Shown here: positions 28,620 to 37,588 of the stretch, one piece after another | How the letters are laid out: every line of letters begins with the position of its first letter | How positions within the stretch are numbered: position 1 is the first letter of the stretch | Source of the DNA: an uncultured Eubacterium sp. | GTDB lineage: Bacteria > Bacillota > Clostridia > Lachnospirales > Lachnospiraceae | Length of the DNA: 64,000 nucleotides | Assembly (NCBI GenBank): GCA_910577225.1 | Contig: CAJTMV010000018.1 | Coordinates: 1-64,000 of the forward strand | Reading direction: 5' to 3' | Position numbers and translations under genes: made by a program | The notes under the pieces: model-generated | The model's database searches: none | What the model was told of the DNA's origin: nothing | The model's input: only the letters and a program-made list of their open reading frames with translations

Positions 28620-30278
28620 ATGGACAAATGGTTATCTATGGGAATCAATGGAACCTTTCTGATCCTGGCAGTTATCTGCTTCAGATATTTTTTCTCCAGA
28701 CAGATTCCCAGACGCTTTTTTGTATTTTTGTGGATTTGCGCGATCGCCCGCCTGCTGCTGCCTGTTTCCATTCCAGTCTGGCAGCCGTCAGGCAGATCCC
28801 CGGCTTTACATGAGTTATCTGAAAAACTGCAGACAAGTGCAGTCGTTCTCTATAACAATGCCGCTCCCATACTTCTGCCCGATACAGGTTCTCAGGCAGT
28901 CGCACCTTCAGCAGGAGTTTCTGATATCGCCGCCATACAAGGCACAGTCTTTTTATGCTCTCTCTGGCTGCCGATAGCAGTTCTGCTTGCTGCTCATATT
29001 TTAAACAGGCATATGCATGATTTGCGCTTATACCGCATGTCTCTGCCTGCAGACGAGGGGATTGTTTCTGACTGGCTGCGCAGACACAGGACGATTCGGC
29101 AGACAGATATCCGCAAATCCGAATTTGTAAAAAGTCCGCTGACTTACGGCCTGATTCACCCAGTCATTTTACTGCCGTCAGAAATCGAGCTGAATCCGGA
29201 AGAATTACTGTGTATTCTTGAACATGAATGGACGCATATCCGCAGATGGGATATTCTTGTAAAATATCTGCTGTATCTGACCATATGCATCTACTGGTTT
29301 CACCCTCTGGTATGGATGATGGCGCCGCTGCTTAACAGGGATATCGAGCTGGCCTGCGACGAAGAAGCGATCAGACACGTTTCTGATCATTTCAAAAAAA
29401 CATACCTGCTTACTCTTATTCGTCTGGCAGAAAACTACCAGCCTTCAGCTTTTCCAATGAACGCCGGTTTCTCCAGACACTCAGAAATCGAAGAAAGGAT
29501 CCGATTCATTATGAAAACAAAGAAATATTCATACAAAACGGCCGCCCTTACAATTGGGATGCTTTTATGTACAGTCACAACATTTACCGTATCCGCACAG
29601 GATGCATCCAAAGAAGCTGCAGCAGGTGTCACAACAGAATCTGCAATAAAAGTAACAACAGAAACCGCAGTAACATCCGCAGCAGAAACCGCACCGAAAA
29701 AACAGTCAGAGGCGGCTGACAATTCCGGCGATCTGTTTCACACGCCTTCCGATACCAGTACGCCGAAAACCCCCGCTGCGACGACTTCCGGCGCCGAACA
29801 GACCAGCGGCGGCAGCTGCGGCCAAAACGACCCGACCGTCAGTGAAGAACAGATTGTGATAAACAACCCGACCGCTGCAGGAGCGCAGATTGTGATAAAT
29901 GATCCTACCGCTACAGGTGAACAGATTGTGACGCTTGCCAGACAATATCTGGGCAATCCTTATCAGTACAACGGCGACGATTTGTTTCGTGGCGTCGACG
30001 ACGACGGATTTGTAAAAGCCATTTATGCACTGGCTGGTATCGATCTTCCTGACGATCTTTATACACTTGCCGCCAGCGATTATGAAATCCCCCTGGCAGA
30101 GTTACGTGCCGGAGATATTATTTTCTATACCGAAACGAAAGATCAGGACGTCTGGTTTCATGCAGCTATTTACAATGGCGACGGGCGAATCATCCATGCC
30201 AAAAACAGAAAAAAAGGAATTGCGCTCTCTGACCTGTCTTACCGGCCATTCGGCAGCGCTGTCCGTATTTTGGAATAA
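28620..30278 (+). CDS. BlaR1-like M56 protease fused to an NlpC/P60-like domain lacking catalytic Cys
   Basis: 552 residues. Membrane segments (about 7-28, 34-52, 107-128) precede an M56 zinc protease domain with HEWTH (His202-Glu203-His206) and LACDEE (Asp247, Glu248), then another membrane helix (305-326). A Thr/Ala-rich linker (330-400) and two 13-residue repeats (QIVINNPTAAGA, QIVINDPTATGE; 411-436) lead to an extracytoplasmic NlpC/P60-like fold (435-552). There the usual D-C-S-G-F is replaced by D460-D461-D462-G-F, so the catalytic Cys is Asp461; His514 is kept. The penicillin-sensor domain of true BlaR1 is absent. I infer a receptor that binds cell-wall peptides without cutting them and triggers cleavage of the BlaI-like repressor. 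Confidence 0.85.
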   Translation: MDKWLSMGINGTFLILAVICFRYFFSRQIPRRFFVFLWICAIARLLLPVSIPVWQPSGRSPALHELSEKLQTSAVVLYNNAAPILLPDTGSQAVAPSAGVSDIAAIQGTVFLCSLWLPIAVLLAAHILNRHMHDLRLYRMSLPADEGIVSDWLRRHRTIRQTDIRKSEFVKSPLTYGLIHPVILLPSEIELNPEELLCILEHEWTHIRRWDILVKYLLYLTICIYWFHPLVWMMAPLLNRDIELACDEEAIRHVSDHFKKTYLLTLIRLAENYQPSAFPMNAGFSRHSEIEERIRFIMKTKKYSYKTAALTIGMLLCTVTTFTVSAQDASKEAAAGVTTESAIKVTTETAVTSAAETAPKKQSEAADNSGDLFHTPSDTSTPKTPAATTSGAEQTSGGSCGQNDPTVSEEQIVINNPTAAGAQIVINDPTATGEQIVTLARQYLGNPYQYNGDDLFRGVDDDGFVKAIYALAGIDLPDDLYTLAASDYEIPLAELRAGDIIFYTETKDQDVWFHAAIYNGDGRIIHAKNRKKGIALSDLSYRPFGSAVRILE

Positions 30279-30344
30279 AGTTTGCTCCTTCATATATCAT
30301 GATACCAAAAACAACACAGGCTGAACCGGAATAACTGCTGCAAT

Positions 30345-30386
30345 GCCATGTCCAATAAAAGCATTCTGCTTTTTGTCGGACATGGC
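30345..30386. terminator. Bidirectional terminator hairpin
   Basis: Stem GCCATGTCC / GGACATGGC (30345-30353 and 30378-30386) with an inner hairpin AAAAGCA/TGCTTTTT. It lies between the convergent BlaR1-like gene and the type III restriction gene. Confidence 0.75.
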
Positions 30387-30418
30387 AAACAGCGCAAAAG
30401 CACTCATCCCCGGACTTT

Positions 30419-33250
30419 CTACAGATTCACGGTTCCGGTTCCATTTTCCTGCCGCATCGCTATCTCCATGAACGATTCATAACTATCTGCAACCGCATAA
30501 CCCACGTTTCCATTACTAATCGCCTGAAAGTGCTCTCCTGCACAATGAATTTTGGATTTCTCCGCAGGACAAAGCTGCATGAAATCCATGTTTCCTTTTA
30601 TCTCCACAATCCAATACATCTGTTTTACCGTTCCCTGATGAAATGCAATCGCCCAGTCCGGAGTATAATTACCGGCCGGCGTAGAGATACAGAATTCATG
30701 CGGCAGCTTCACATATACGGCTACCTCATCCGCAGCATCCAGCTTTTCAGCAAATACCTTCTCTCTGACAGAATCATAAACGACATAATCAAACAAATGC
30801 TTATTTGTCCTGATTGCATTCACCCCCGGCCTGCCCCTGATCACAGCCTTTGTAAAAATATCTGTATCATACGTATGATCCAGCGCCCTGTATGTGATAT
30901 GCCCGATCATCGCAGCCGCTTTCTGCTCATCGATCAAAGCCGCTGCCCTGCTTATAAATTCTTCCGGATTTTCCCTGAACTGGTCAAAAATCCGCTCTTC
31001 CATTCCGGTCAGAATCCGGATCACATCTTTTCTGGTAAGTCCTGTCTCGTCGACTATTTTTCCTGCCAGGTCATACCTGACTCCATGATTCACGCAGCTC
31101 ATTGTATCCGCTCCCTGACTGGCTGTTGATATTCTGACCATAGAAGCTCCTGCTAACAGCTCTTTTCCAGACTGGATCTCTTTCATCTGCCCGGACTCCA
31201 CTTTAAAGCAAATCTTCGATACACGGAGTCTTTTATTTAATGTTGCAATTACTTTCTGAATCAGCTCTTCGGTATTGTAATCTGCTGCATATACCGATCT
31301 GGTATTTATCCCTGACCACAGTGCCTGAAATTCCTTGCTGTTTAGCTTTTCCTGATCTGCCTGCAGCTCTATCTGGCTGCCCCGCGCGTTTTCAGGCGCC
31401 ATAAGTGTTCTGTCGCCGGCTTTCCGCGGTCTGTCCGCAGCCGCCTGCGCAATCTCTGCCTGCAGTCCTTTGGCAAAGCTCTCATAACTCTCGCTGGCAA
31501 TTATCGTAAGCACATTTACCTGATGCACTTCAGCGCCAAGCACGCTGGCATCCATACGCTGTCCCTGCCGATCGACACACAGTCGCAGTCCCCGCCCTAC
31601 TTCCTGCCGTTTCCGCACCTCGCTGCCGCTCTGCTTCAGGGTGCATATCTGGAACACATTCGGGTTATCCCATCCTTCCCGAAGCGCTGAATGCGAAAAA
31701 AGAAATCTGACTGGCGATCTTTTGGGATCCGGATCCAAAAGCAGTTCTTTATTTTTCATAATAAGATCATATGCATCCATATCATTTGACGTCTTATTCT
31801 TCCTGTCATCACCGGCTATCCGGTTTACGATATGTCCGTGCTTATCCATCGAAAAATATCCTGCATGTGTATTTGACGCAGATAACTGTGCCAGATATTT
31901 CATATAATCTTCCTCGCCAGTCCTATATTGCAGATGCCCGATAATATCCTGATATTCTTCTTCAAACATCTGCGCATAAATCCCATTTTCAGATTGTCCG
32001 GCTGAATCATATTGTCTATAGTGCGCAACCTCGTCAATAAAAAACAAAGACAATACCTTGATCCCCCTGGCAAACAGCTGGCGCTCTCTTTCTATATGAG
32101 ATAAGATGGTCTCCCGAATCTGAATCCGGCGGATCTGTTCTTCATTTACCTTACCAAGGACATCCCCGGCATATAGTTTTATCCCATTGACAAACTCCAC
32201 CGAGTCGTCGCGTCCATCGATCCTCTTTACCACAAATCCGTCTTTGTACTCTGGGAGTCCGCCGGAAGCAGCATACAAATCAAAACCGACGCCTGCTTTT
32301 CGGGACTTCCTCTCAATACCCGAATCCCCCCTGACATCGAACTGTATCGCAGCTGTCGGAGCGGCTTTTGAAAGATGGATGCTCTCTAAATATACATAGC
32401 TGTCGGTCGCAGTTGTTCCCGACTCTGTAATACCTTTAACCGCAATCCTTTTAACCAGCTGCTGCTGATAAGCGTCTATCGCATCCAGACGATAAACCAT
32501 GTTGTAAATGCTGTCGGATTTATGAGTCGCCGAATAACGAAGCGTCATCAGCGGATGAAATGCCCTGAGATTCTCTTTCGTCTGCTTTCCCTCGACAGAC
32601 TGCGGCTCATCGATGATCAAAATCGGATGGGTCTTCGCCAGGATATCGACAGGTCTCCTGCCGTGAAATTCGTCCAGTTTCATATATATTCTTCTGGCAT
32701 CCCTGCTCTTTGCATGAAATGCCTGCGAATTGATAATCATAACATTGATGGAGCAGTCCGAAGCAAAACGGTCGATTTCCGTTAAATGCGAAGAGTTGAA
32801 GATAAAAAAACGTATTTTCTTACCGTATTCTTCAGCAAAATGTTCCTGCGTTACCTGAAACGCTTTGTATACGCCTTCACGGATTGCAATACCCGGCACA
32901 ACAATCAGATACCTGCTCCATCCATATTGCTTATTCAGTTCATAGATTGTCTTAATATACGTATATGTCTTACCTACGCCGGTCTCCATTTCTATGGTCA
33001 GATTAAATTTGCCCTCCAGCTTATCCGAAGGAGCAATCTGATGACTTCTCTGTATCTGATTCAAATGCTCCAGAATCACGCTGTCTGTAAGCTCCGGCAC
33101 AATATCTGCATTTGACCAGCCTGTAAAATCATCGTCTTCGGTAAATTCAGTCTGATAAAAAGGCGTCAGGTATGGTTGTCCCGCAAAGACGTCTACAACC
33201 GCTTTCGCAGCATCCGACTGGAACTTTTGACGCTTAAACTGCAGCTTCAT
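30419..33250 (-). CDS. Type III restriction enzyme, Res subunit
   Basis: 943 residues, typical for Res. A superfamily 2 helicase core has Walker A METGVGKTYTYI (Gly91-Thr95), a DExx box IIDEPQ and a helicase C-terminal motif QEVGRGLRLC. The C-terminal endonuclease is of PD-(D/E)XK type: YTPDWAIAF and YWIVEIKGNMD give the Asp and Glu-x-Lys pair. It would translocate or switch on DNA and cut next to inversely oriented recognition sites together with Mod. The Mod gene ends 16 bp upstream; a GGAGG site precedes ATG 33250. No frameshift or repeat tract was seen. Confidence 0.93.
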   Translation of the reverse strand: MKLQFKRQKFQSDAAKAVVDVFAGQPYLTPFYQTEFTEDDDFTGWSNADIVPELTDSVILEHLNQIQRSHQIAPSDKLEGKFNLTIEMETGVGKTYTYIKTIYELNKQYGWSRYLIVVPGIAIREGVYKAFQVTQEHFAEEYGKKIRFFIFNSSHLTEIDRFASDCSINVMIINSQAFHAKSRDARRIYMKLDEFHGRRPVDILAKTHPILIIDEPQSVEGKQTKENLRAFHPLMTLRYSATHKSDSIYNMVYRLDAIDAYQQQLVKRIAVKGITESGTTATDSYVYLESIHLSKAAPTAAIQFDVRGDSGIERKSRKAGVGFDLYAASGGLPEYKDGFVVKRIDGRDDSVEFVNGIKLYAGDVLGKVNEEQIRRIQIRETILSHIERERQLFARGIKVLSLFFIDEVAHYRQYDSAGQSENGIYAQMFEEEYQDIIGHLQYRTGEEDYMKYLAQLSASNTHAGYFSMDKHGHIVNRIAGDDRKNKTSNDMDAYDLIMKNKELLLDPDPKRSPVRFLFSHSALREGWDNPNVFQICTLKQSGSEVRKRQEVGRGLRLCVDRQGQRMDASVLGAEVHQVNVLTIIASESYESFAKGLQAEIAQAAADRPRKAGDRTLMAPENARGSQIELQADQEKLNSKEFQALWSGINTRSVYAADYNTEELIQKVIATLNKRLRVSKICFKVESGQMKEIQSGKELLAGASMVRISTASQGADTMSCVNHGVRYDLAGKIVDETGLTRKDVIRILTGMEERIFDQFRENPEEFISRAAALIDEQKAAAMIGHITYRALDHTYDTDIFTKAVIRGRPGVNAIRTNKHLFDYVVYDSVREKVFAEKLDAADEVAVYVKLPHEFCISTPAGNYTPDWAIAFHQGTVKQMYWIVEIKGNMDFMQLCPAEKSKIHCAGEHFQAISNGNVGYAVADSYESFMEIAMRQENGTGTVNL

Positions 33251-33266
33251 CTATCCATCCTCCTGC

Positions 33267-35234
33267 TTAAATGACTTTGACCTTTGTATCCGGCGCTAAT
33301 TGTTTAAAAAGTTCCTGCACATTCATTTTTGACGGGCTGTTTGTAAAACTGCTGTCGCAAAACACCGCGCAAAGCGGCTGTCTGTCTGCGATATTTATAA
33401 ATACTTCCTCCGGGATATTCTTTTGAAAACAGGCGATAAGATCTCCGTCGTTATAGTTATGTATAATACATCCGGAAATTTCTTCTGTCCGACAGGGTAA
33501 AGATAGCGAAAATCCCCATTCCAGTACACATCCAAACAACAAATCCAGATCGTTTCTGTCCTCTTTGACGTTTGATTCCAGCATAGGGAGCATTCCCTGG
33601 GAATATTCATCCGCACAGTAATAAACGTCTTTCATATTAGACTCGTCTACTTTAAATACTCTGAATCCATAATCGATCGCCGCGCCCGTCTCTCTCTTTA
33701 TGAGATCTCCGGCCCTTCGGATTCTGTCTTTTCCTATCTGGCAGATATTTTGATATCCCTGCCGATACGCTTCTGATTTTTTAGAAACAGTCTCCGGAAT
33801 CTGAATCATTATATACCTCCTGTCCGCTCCGTCTTCTGCGTTTGCCTGCATAACTGCGTGCGCGACAGTTGCTGAGCCGGAGAAAAAGTCAAGAATAATA
33901 TCTCCTTCTCCTGTCAATGCCTGAATATGTTCCTTACAAATACTTACCACCTTCGGCGTATCAAAAGGAATTTTCATCTGAGAAAGCATCTCTGTATCGC
34001 TGCTGCCATAATATAACAGAGACGGAATATTTTCATACATATGATCCTTTAGCAGATATTTACTGTTCGGTATTATCGTTTCATCTTTTCCAAACAGAAT
34101 ACGTCCCTCTTCCATCATTTTTTTCATCGTCGCCGGCGGATTCCTCCATCCCCGCTCCGGTACCGGACACGGCTTTTGGGTAACCGGATGTATTAACGGA
34201 AGAAAATAATCATCCGGAGCCTGTTTCTTATTTGGCCATGCCATAGATACCGAACGATATACGTCTCCATTCTGATCTATTTTATGATAAGCCTTTTCAC
34301 CGCCGCTAAAATCATTCTGCATTCTTACCCACGCTGAAAATTCCTCGTTCGCATCATCCAGCGAATAGTCCCGCCCCATTTTTGCATAAATCTGCGCGGC
34401 TTTTTTTAAGATTGTCTGCGCATTTTTTTTAGGTCTTTGCATCTTACAATTTTGTGTAAATACCACCTTATTTTTTGCATATGCCACAATATATTCATGC
34501 TGATATGAAATCCCGCGCGCATCGCCTTTCGGATTTCGCTTATCCCACACAATCGTACCCAGATCATTGGCTTCGCCGAATACTTCGGCACATATTTTCT
34601 GTAAATTACTGATTTCATGCTCATCCATATTGATCAGAATAACCCCGTCTTCTGTCAGCATATTCCTGGCCAGCAATAATCTGGAATAAATCATCGAGCA
34701 CCAGTCTGAGTGATATTTCCCGGCAGTCTCGCTGTTTTCTCTGCTGAAATTCACATTTCCGTCTTCGTCAAAATAACCGGTCCCATTCGCGTATTCTTCG
34801 TTGTCCATCACAAACGAGTCCGGATATACAAAATCATGTCCTGTATTGTATGGCGGATCTATGTAGATGAGTCTGACTGCGCAAAGATAGCTTTCCTGCA
34901 ACAATTTTAGCGCTTCTAAATTATCGCCCTGGATATACAGATTTTTTGTTACGTCCCATTCCCTGCTTTCCGACACATCCGGCCGCAGCGTTTTTCGAAT
35001 CGGTTTATTTGCTTCGACAATTGCAGCCTTTTTTCCCACCCATGTAAATGCATAAGATTCCTCTCCCGGCAAAACAGTATCTTCTAACAACTGCTGAAGC
35101 ATCTCCATGTTTACGGAAAGCCTGCGGTTTCCATAAGCGTCCGCTCGTTCAGTGACGCAGCCTGGAAACAGTCTGCCTAATAACGCAATATTATGAGCGG
35201 CCATATCCATCGATTCCATTCTCATTTTTTCCAT
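33267..35234 (-). CDS. Type III DNA methyltransferase, Mod subunit
   Basis: About 655 residues from ATG 35234 (MEKMRMESMD), 2 bp after the stop of the upstream gene and 8 bases after GGGAG; a TTG at 35240 is the alternative. Catalytic motif DPPYNTG (near residue 128) precedes the AdoMet motif DFFSGSAT, so this is a beta-class N6-adenine methyltransferase. The variable target-recognition part lies between them. It both protects the host and gives specificity to Res. No simple-sequence repeat that would suggest phase variation was seen. Confidence 0.93.
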   Translation of the reverse strand: MEKMRMESMDMAAHNIALLGRLFPGCVTERADAYGNRRLSVNMEMLQQLLEDTVLPGEESYAFTWVGKKAAIVEANKPIRKTLRPDVSESREWDVTKNLYIQGDNLEALKLLQESYLCAVRLIYIDPPYNTGHDFVYPDSFVMDNEEYANGTGYFDEDGNVNFSRENSETAGKYHSDWCSMIYSRLLLARNMLTEDGVILINMDEHEISNLQKICAEVFGEANDLGTIVWDKRNPKGDARGISYQHEYIVAYAKNKVVFTQNCKMQRPKKNAQTILKKAAQIYAKMGRDYSLDDANEEFSAWVRMQNDFSGGEKAYHKIDQNGDVYRSVSMAWPNKKQAPDDYFLPLIHPVTQKPCPVPERGWRNPPATMKKMMEEGRILFGKDETIIPNSKYLLKDHMYENIPSLLYYGSSDTEMLSQMKIPFDTPKVVSICKEHIQALTGEGDIILDFFSGSATVAHAVMQANAEDGADRRYIMIQIPETVSKKSEAYRQGYQNICQIGKDRIRRAGDLIKRETGAAIDYGFRVFKVDESNMKDVYYCADEYSQGMLPMLESNVKEDRNDLDLLFGCVLEWGFSLSLPCRTEEISGCIIHNYNDGDLIACFQKNIPEEVFINIADRQPLCAVFCDSSFTNSPSKMNVQELFKQLAPDTKVKVI

Positions 35235-35236
35235 TG

Positions 35237-36136
35237 TCAACGCTCCCTGGTCGTGCCGGCCGCCGCAAACTGCTGCATCGTCATGCTTGTCAGATATCTG
35301 CAGTATGGCTGCGTCCTGTGATCGAATTCAAACAATTTTACTATTGATACATCATCCATAAACGGTTTTTTCGTTCTGTGATTATAAACAATATAAAAGT
35401 CCAGATTTGTTTTTCGCGCCAGTCTGGAAAGCAATATAAAGTTGTTATAATCATCCTCGTATGGCTCCCATATCTTAATATCTTTATGAGATCTTTTTAA
35501 CTCGATCATCTCGCTGATCCGGCCATTATCCAAACGCAGCAGATCGATATCAACTGCCAGAATCGAATCTCCCATATGCGTTCTCTGCCATTCATGATAC
35601 GTACTGGAGCCTTTATCATTGATCGATTTTTTCGCACGCTTTTCATTCATGGTTAACCCATACTGCTCAAACCGTTCCCGAAGATCCATGTCTGAAAGAA
35701 CCGGCATGGTATGCATTCCCTGTTCCCAATATCGAACCTGTTCGAACGGTTTCGCCGGATCAAATCTGACAAAATTAATCGGCAGATCTGTATTCTTTGT
35801 CAGCTGCTTTGCAACGTTTAGCGCACGCTTTTCGTCCTCCGTAATCTGCACATCCAGTTTCATTCCGGATGCAACGGTAAGCACCCGCGGCTCATTGTAC
35901 TCATCGCCATAGATCAGCAGCCATAAATTACGGCCTGTCCAATAAAAACTGCCGCGTTGTTCGCAGTTTTCCAAAAATCGATACACCCCGTTTCCCTGAT
36001 AATACCTCATACCGTCACCTCCATATTTTCTGCTGTGCCGCTTTTGTGCCGCCCGCAATACCAAAATTCTGGTTCTTACCAGTTCCTCTATATCTTCGAT
36101 GGCTGCTCTTCGATATTCAAAAATACGATCCTGCAT
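35237..36136 (-). CDS. Putative PD-(D/E)XK-type protein in a type III R-M operon
   Basis: 299 residues from ATG 36136, 7 bases after AGGAGG. I do not recognise a named family. The middle part contains AVDIDLLRLDNGRISEMIELKRSH, read here in pieces: Asp199 in DIDLL and Glu213-x-Lys215 in IELKR after a beta hairpin. That is the layout of a PD-(D/E)XK nuclease core, with Glu183 in YHEW as a possible extra residue. No membrane segments. It is the first gene of the operon, 2 bp before mod, so it is co-expressed with the type III system. It may be an accessory nuclease or a specificity/inhibition factor. Confidence 0.75.
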   Translation of the reverse strand: MQDRIFEYRRAAIEDIEELVRTRILVLRAAQKRHSRKYGGDGMRYYQGNGVYRFLENCEQRGSFYWTGRNLWLLIYGDEYNEPRVLTVASGMKLDVQITEDEKRALNVAKQLTKNTDLPINFVRFDPAKPFEQVRYWEQGMHTMPVLSDMDLRERFEQYGLTMNEKRAKKSINDKGSSTYHEWQRTHMGDSILAVDIDLLRLDNGRISEMIELKRSHKDIKIWEPYEDDYNNFILLSRLARKTNLDFYIVYNHRTKKPFMDDVSIVKLFEFDHRTQPYCRYLTSMTMQQFAAAGTTRER

Positions 36137-36408
36137 CACCTATCCTCCTGCATCCTGTCACATCGGATCACTCATTTTTCCTGCCGCCGGACAAACGGAT
36201 AAGACAAATGGCAATCTCTTCTACCGACATTCGTTCTCATTTCTCCGCCCAGTCCCATGCCGATAATTCTCCAGGCGCTGTCGATAGTTTTGTGCTACCC
36301 ATCCTGTTTCTGTATCGCTGCCATCTTCCTTTGCAAGACTGCCGCTTTCGTTACTCCATGCCCTGATCGCTATCGCGAACAGGTATCTCTGTCTGCAGCA
36401 AACGCTTC
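36137..36408. other. Intergenic region upstream of the type III R-M operon
   Basis: 272 bp between the EFR1-type gene and the R-M operon. It should hold the R-M promoter on the minus strand. The frames here lack ribosome sites and resemble no protein I know. Confidence 0.5.
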
Positions 36409-37173
36409 TTATAGTAGATATTTTTCTATCGTTCCCTGCTCCGCCACACTGTTCCCTAACAGCGTAATCGCCTGTACGGGACAGATATTGACGCAGCGGT
36501 AACACATCGTACATCTGTCTCCTGCAGCAGCGGCGTTCTGACGCATTTTCAGATTCTTCATCGGACATAACGATACACATCGGCCACAGCCCGCGCATTT
36601 TGGCACATCTATTTTAACTTTGTCCGAATATTTTTCGGTTTTTCTATAAAAATACAGGCGCTGTCCGAACAAACCTGCCAGGTGGCAAAAGCAACCAAGG
36701 CCTTCCTGCGGCGCCTTTCCTTCTTTCATTTTCCGCGCCGCTTTTTCGATCTTTTTCTCCGCCAGGCGTACAAGCTGCTTATTTTTATCCAAAGAACGCT
36801 TCAGCACCTTTTCATCCGCGATACTATCCGGCATTTTCAAATGCAATCCGCCTTCTATTCGTGCTCCGTACTTTTTCAACCGCCGTGCTAAAATACCTGC
36901 TCCATCCCCGCTGAACAATCCCATGGTCGCTATTACAAAAATTCTTTTTCCCATCCACAGACTTTGATTCTGATCTATAAAATCTCTGAGCATTTTAGGA
37001 ATATTGCTATATTGTACCGAATAAGAAAACACGATATCTCTGTCCTCTTTTATATGTTTTCCTGCGTTTGTATCCTCCACGGCATATGCCTTTGCCGTTT
37101 CATCATATTTTTTCAAAAACAGTTCCAGCGCATATCTGGAATTTCCTGTTCCGCTAAAATAAATTCCAATCAT
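36409..37173 (-). CDS. EFR1-type flavodoxin-ferredoxin fusion
   Basis: 254 residues. An N-terminal flavodoxin-like domain (about 1-150) opens with the FMN phosphate loop YFSGTGNSRYAL. The C-terminus carries two 4Fe-4S motifs: CAGCGRCVSLCP and CTMCYRCVNICP. EFR1 proteins are found in anaerobic Firmicutes and are thought to move electrons between flavin and iron-sulphur partners; the partner is unknown. The gene is alone on its strand. Confidence 0.88.
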   Translation of the reverse strand: MIGIYFSGTGNSRYALELFLKKYDETAKAYAVEDTNAGKHIKEDRDIVFSYSVQYSNIPKMLRDFIDQNQSLWMGKRIFVIATMGLFSGDGAGILARRLKKYGARIEGGLHLKMPDSIADEKVLKRSLDKNKQLVRLAEKKIEKAARKMKEGKAPQEGLGCFCHLAGLFGQRLYFYRKTEKYSDKVKIDVPKCAGCGRCVSLCPMKNLKMRQNAAAAGDRCTMCYRCVNICPVQAITLLGNSVAEQGTIEKYLL

Positions 37174-37588
37174 TTCAAATCTCCAGTCCTTCGGTCGGTC
37201 CGCATACTCTGTGATTCTATCTCGTACATTCGTCTTTTCATGGTCTCTCGTTCTTCAGGTAAAATCCGGCAAAACTAACGGAATAACAAAATACCAGGAC
37301 ATGGCAGTTATGCTACGTTGTCCTGGTATTTTATTGTTTTTATACTGCTTCTTTGTTTCAAACACATATCCCCGCGGAAAATAAAGGATATCATCTGTGT
37401 CTCTCCATTAAATACATATTCCTGCAAAACGAAAAAGCTGTCGTCTGTTTCTCTCCACTGTAATCATAGCATACAAATTTCATGAATACAAGACTGTTAA
37501 AATAGATATCCGTATGTTAATCTTGCATAGCGATGATTCATAAACATTATCTTTCACTTTTATTCTTTTCAGGGAGGTCACAGTCAGT
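37174..37588. other. Divergent intergenic region with hairpin and short repeats
   Basis: 415 bp between divergent EFR1 and HelD genes. It contains a 14-bp perfect hairpin (37288-37301 and 37319-37332, arm AAAATACCAGGACA) followed by TTGTTTTT, terminator-like but not behind any gene. A loosely repeated motif, TCATCTGTGTCTCTCCA / TCGTCTGTTTCTCTCCA, lies at about 37391 and 37442. I see no coding frame. Confidence 0.6.
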
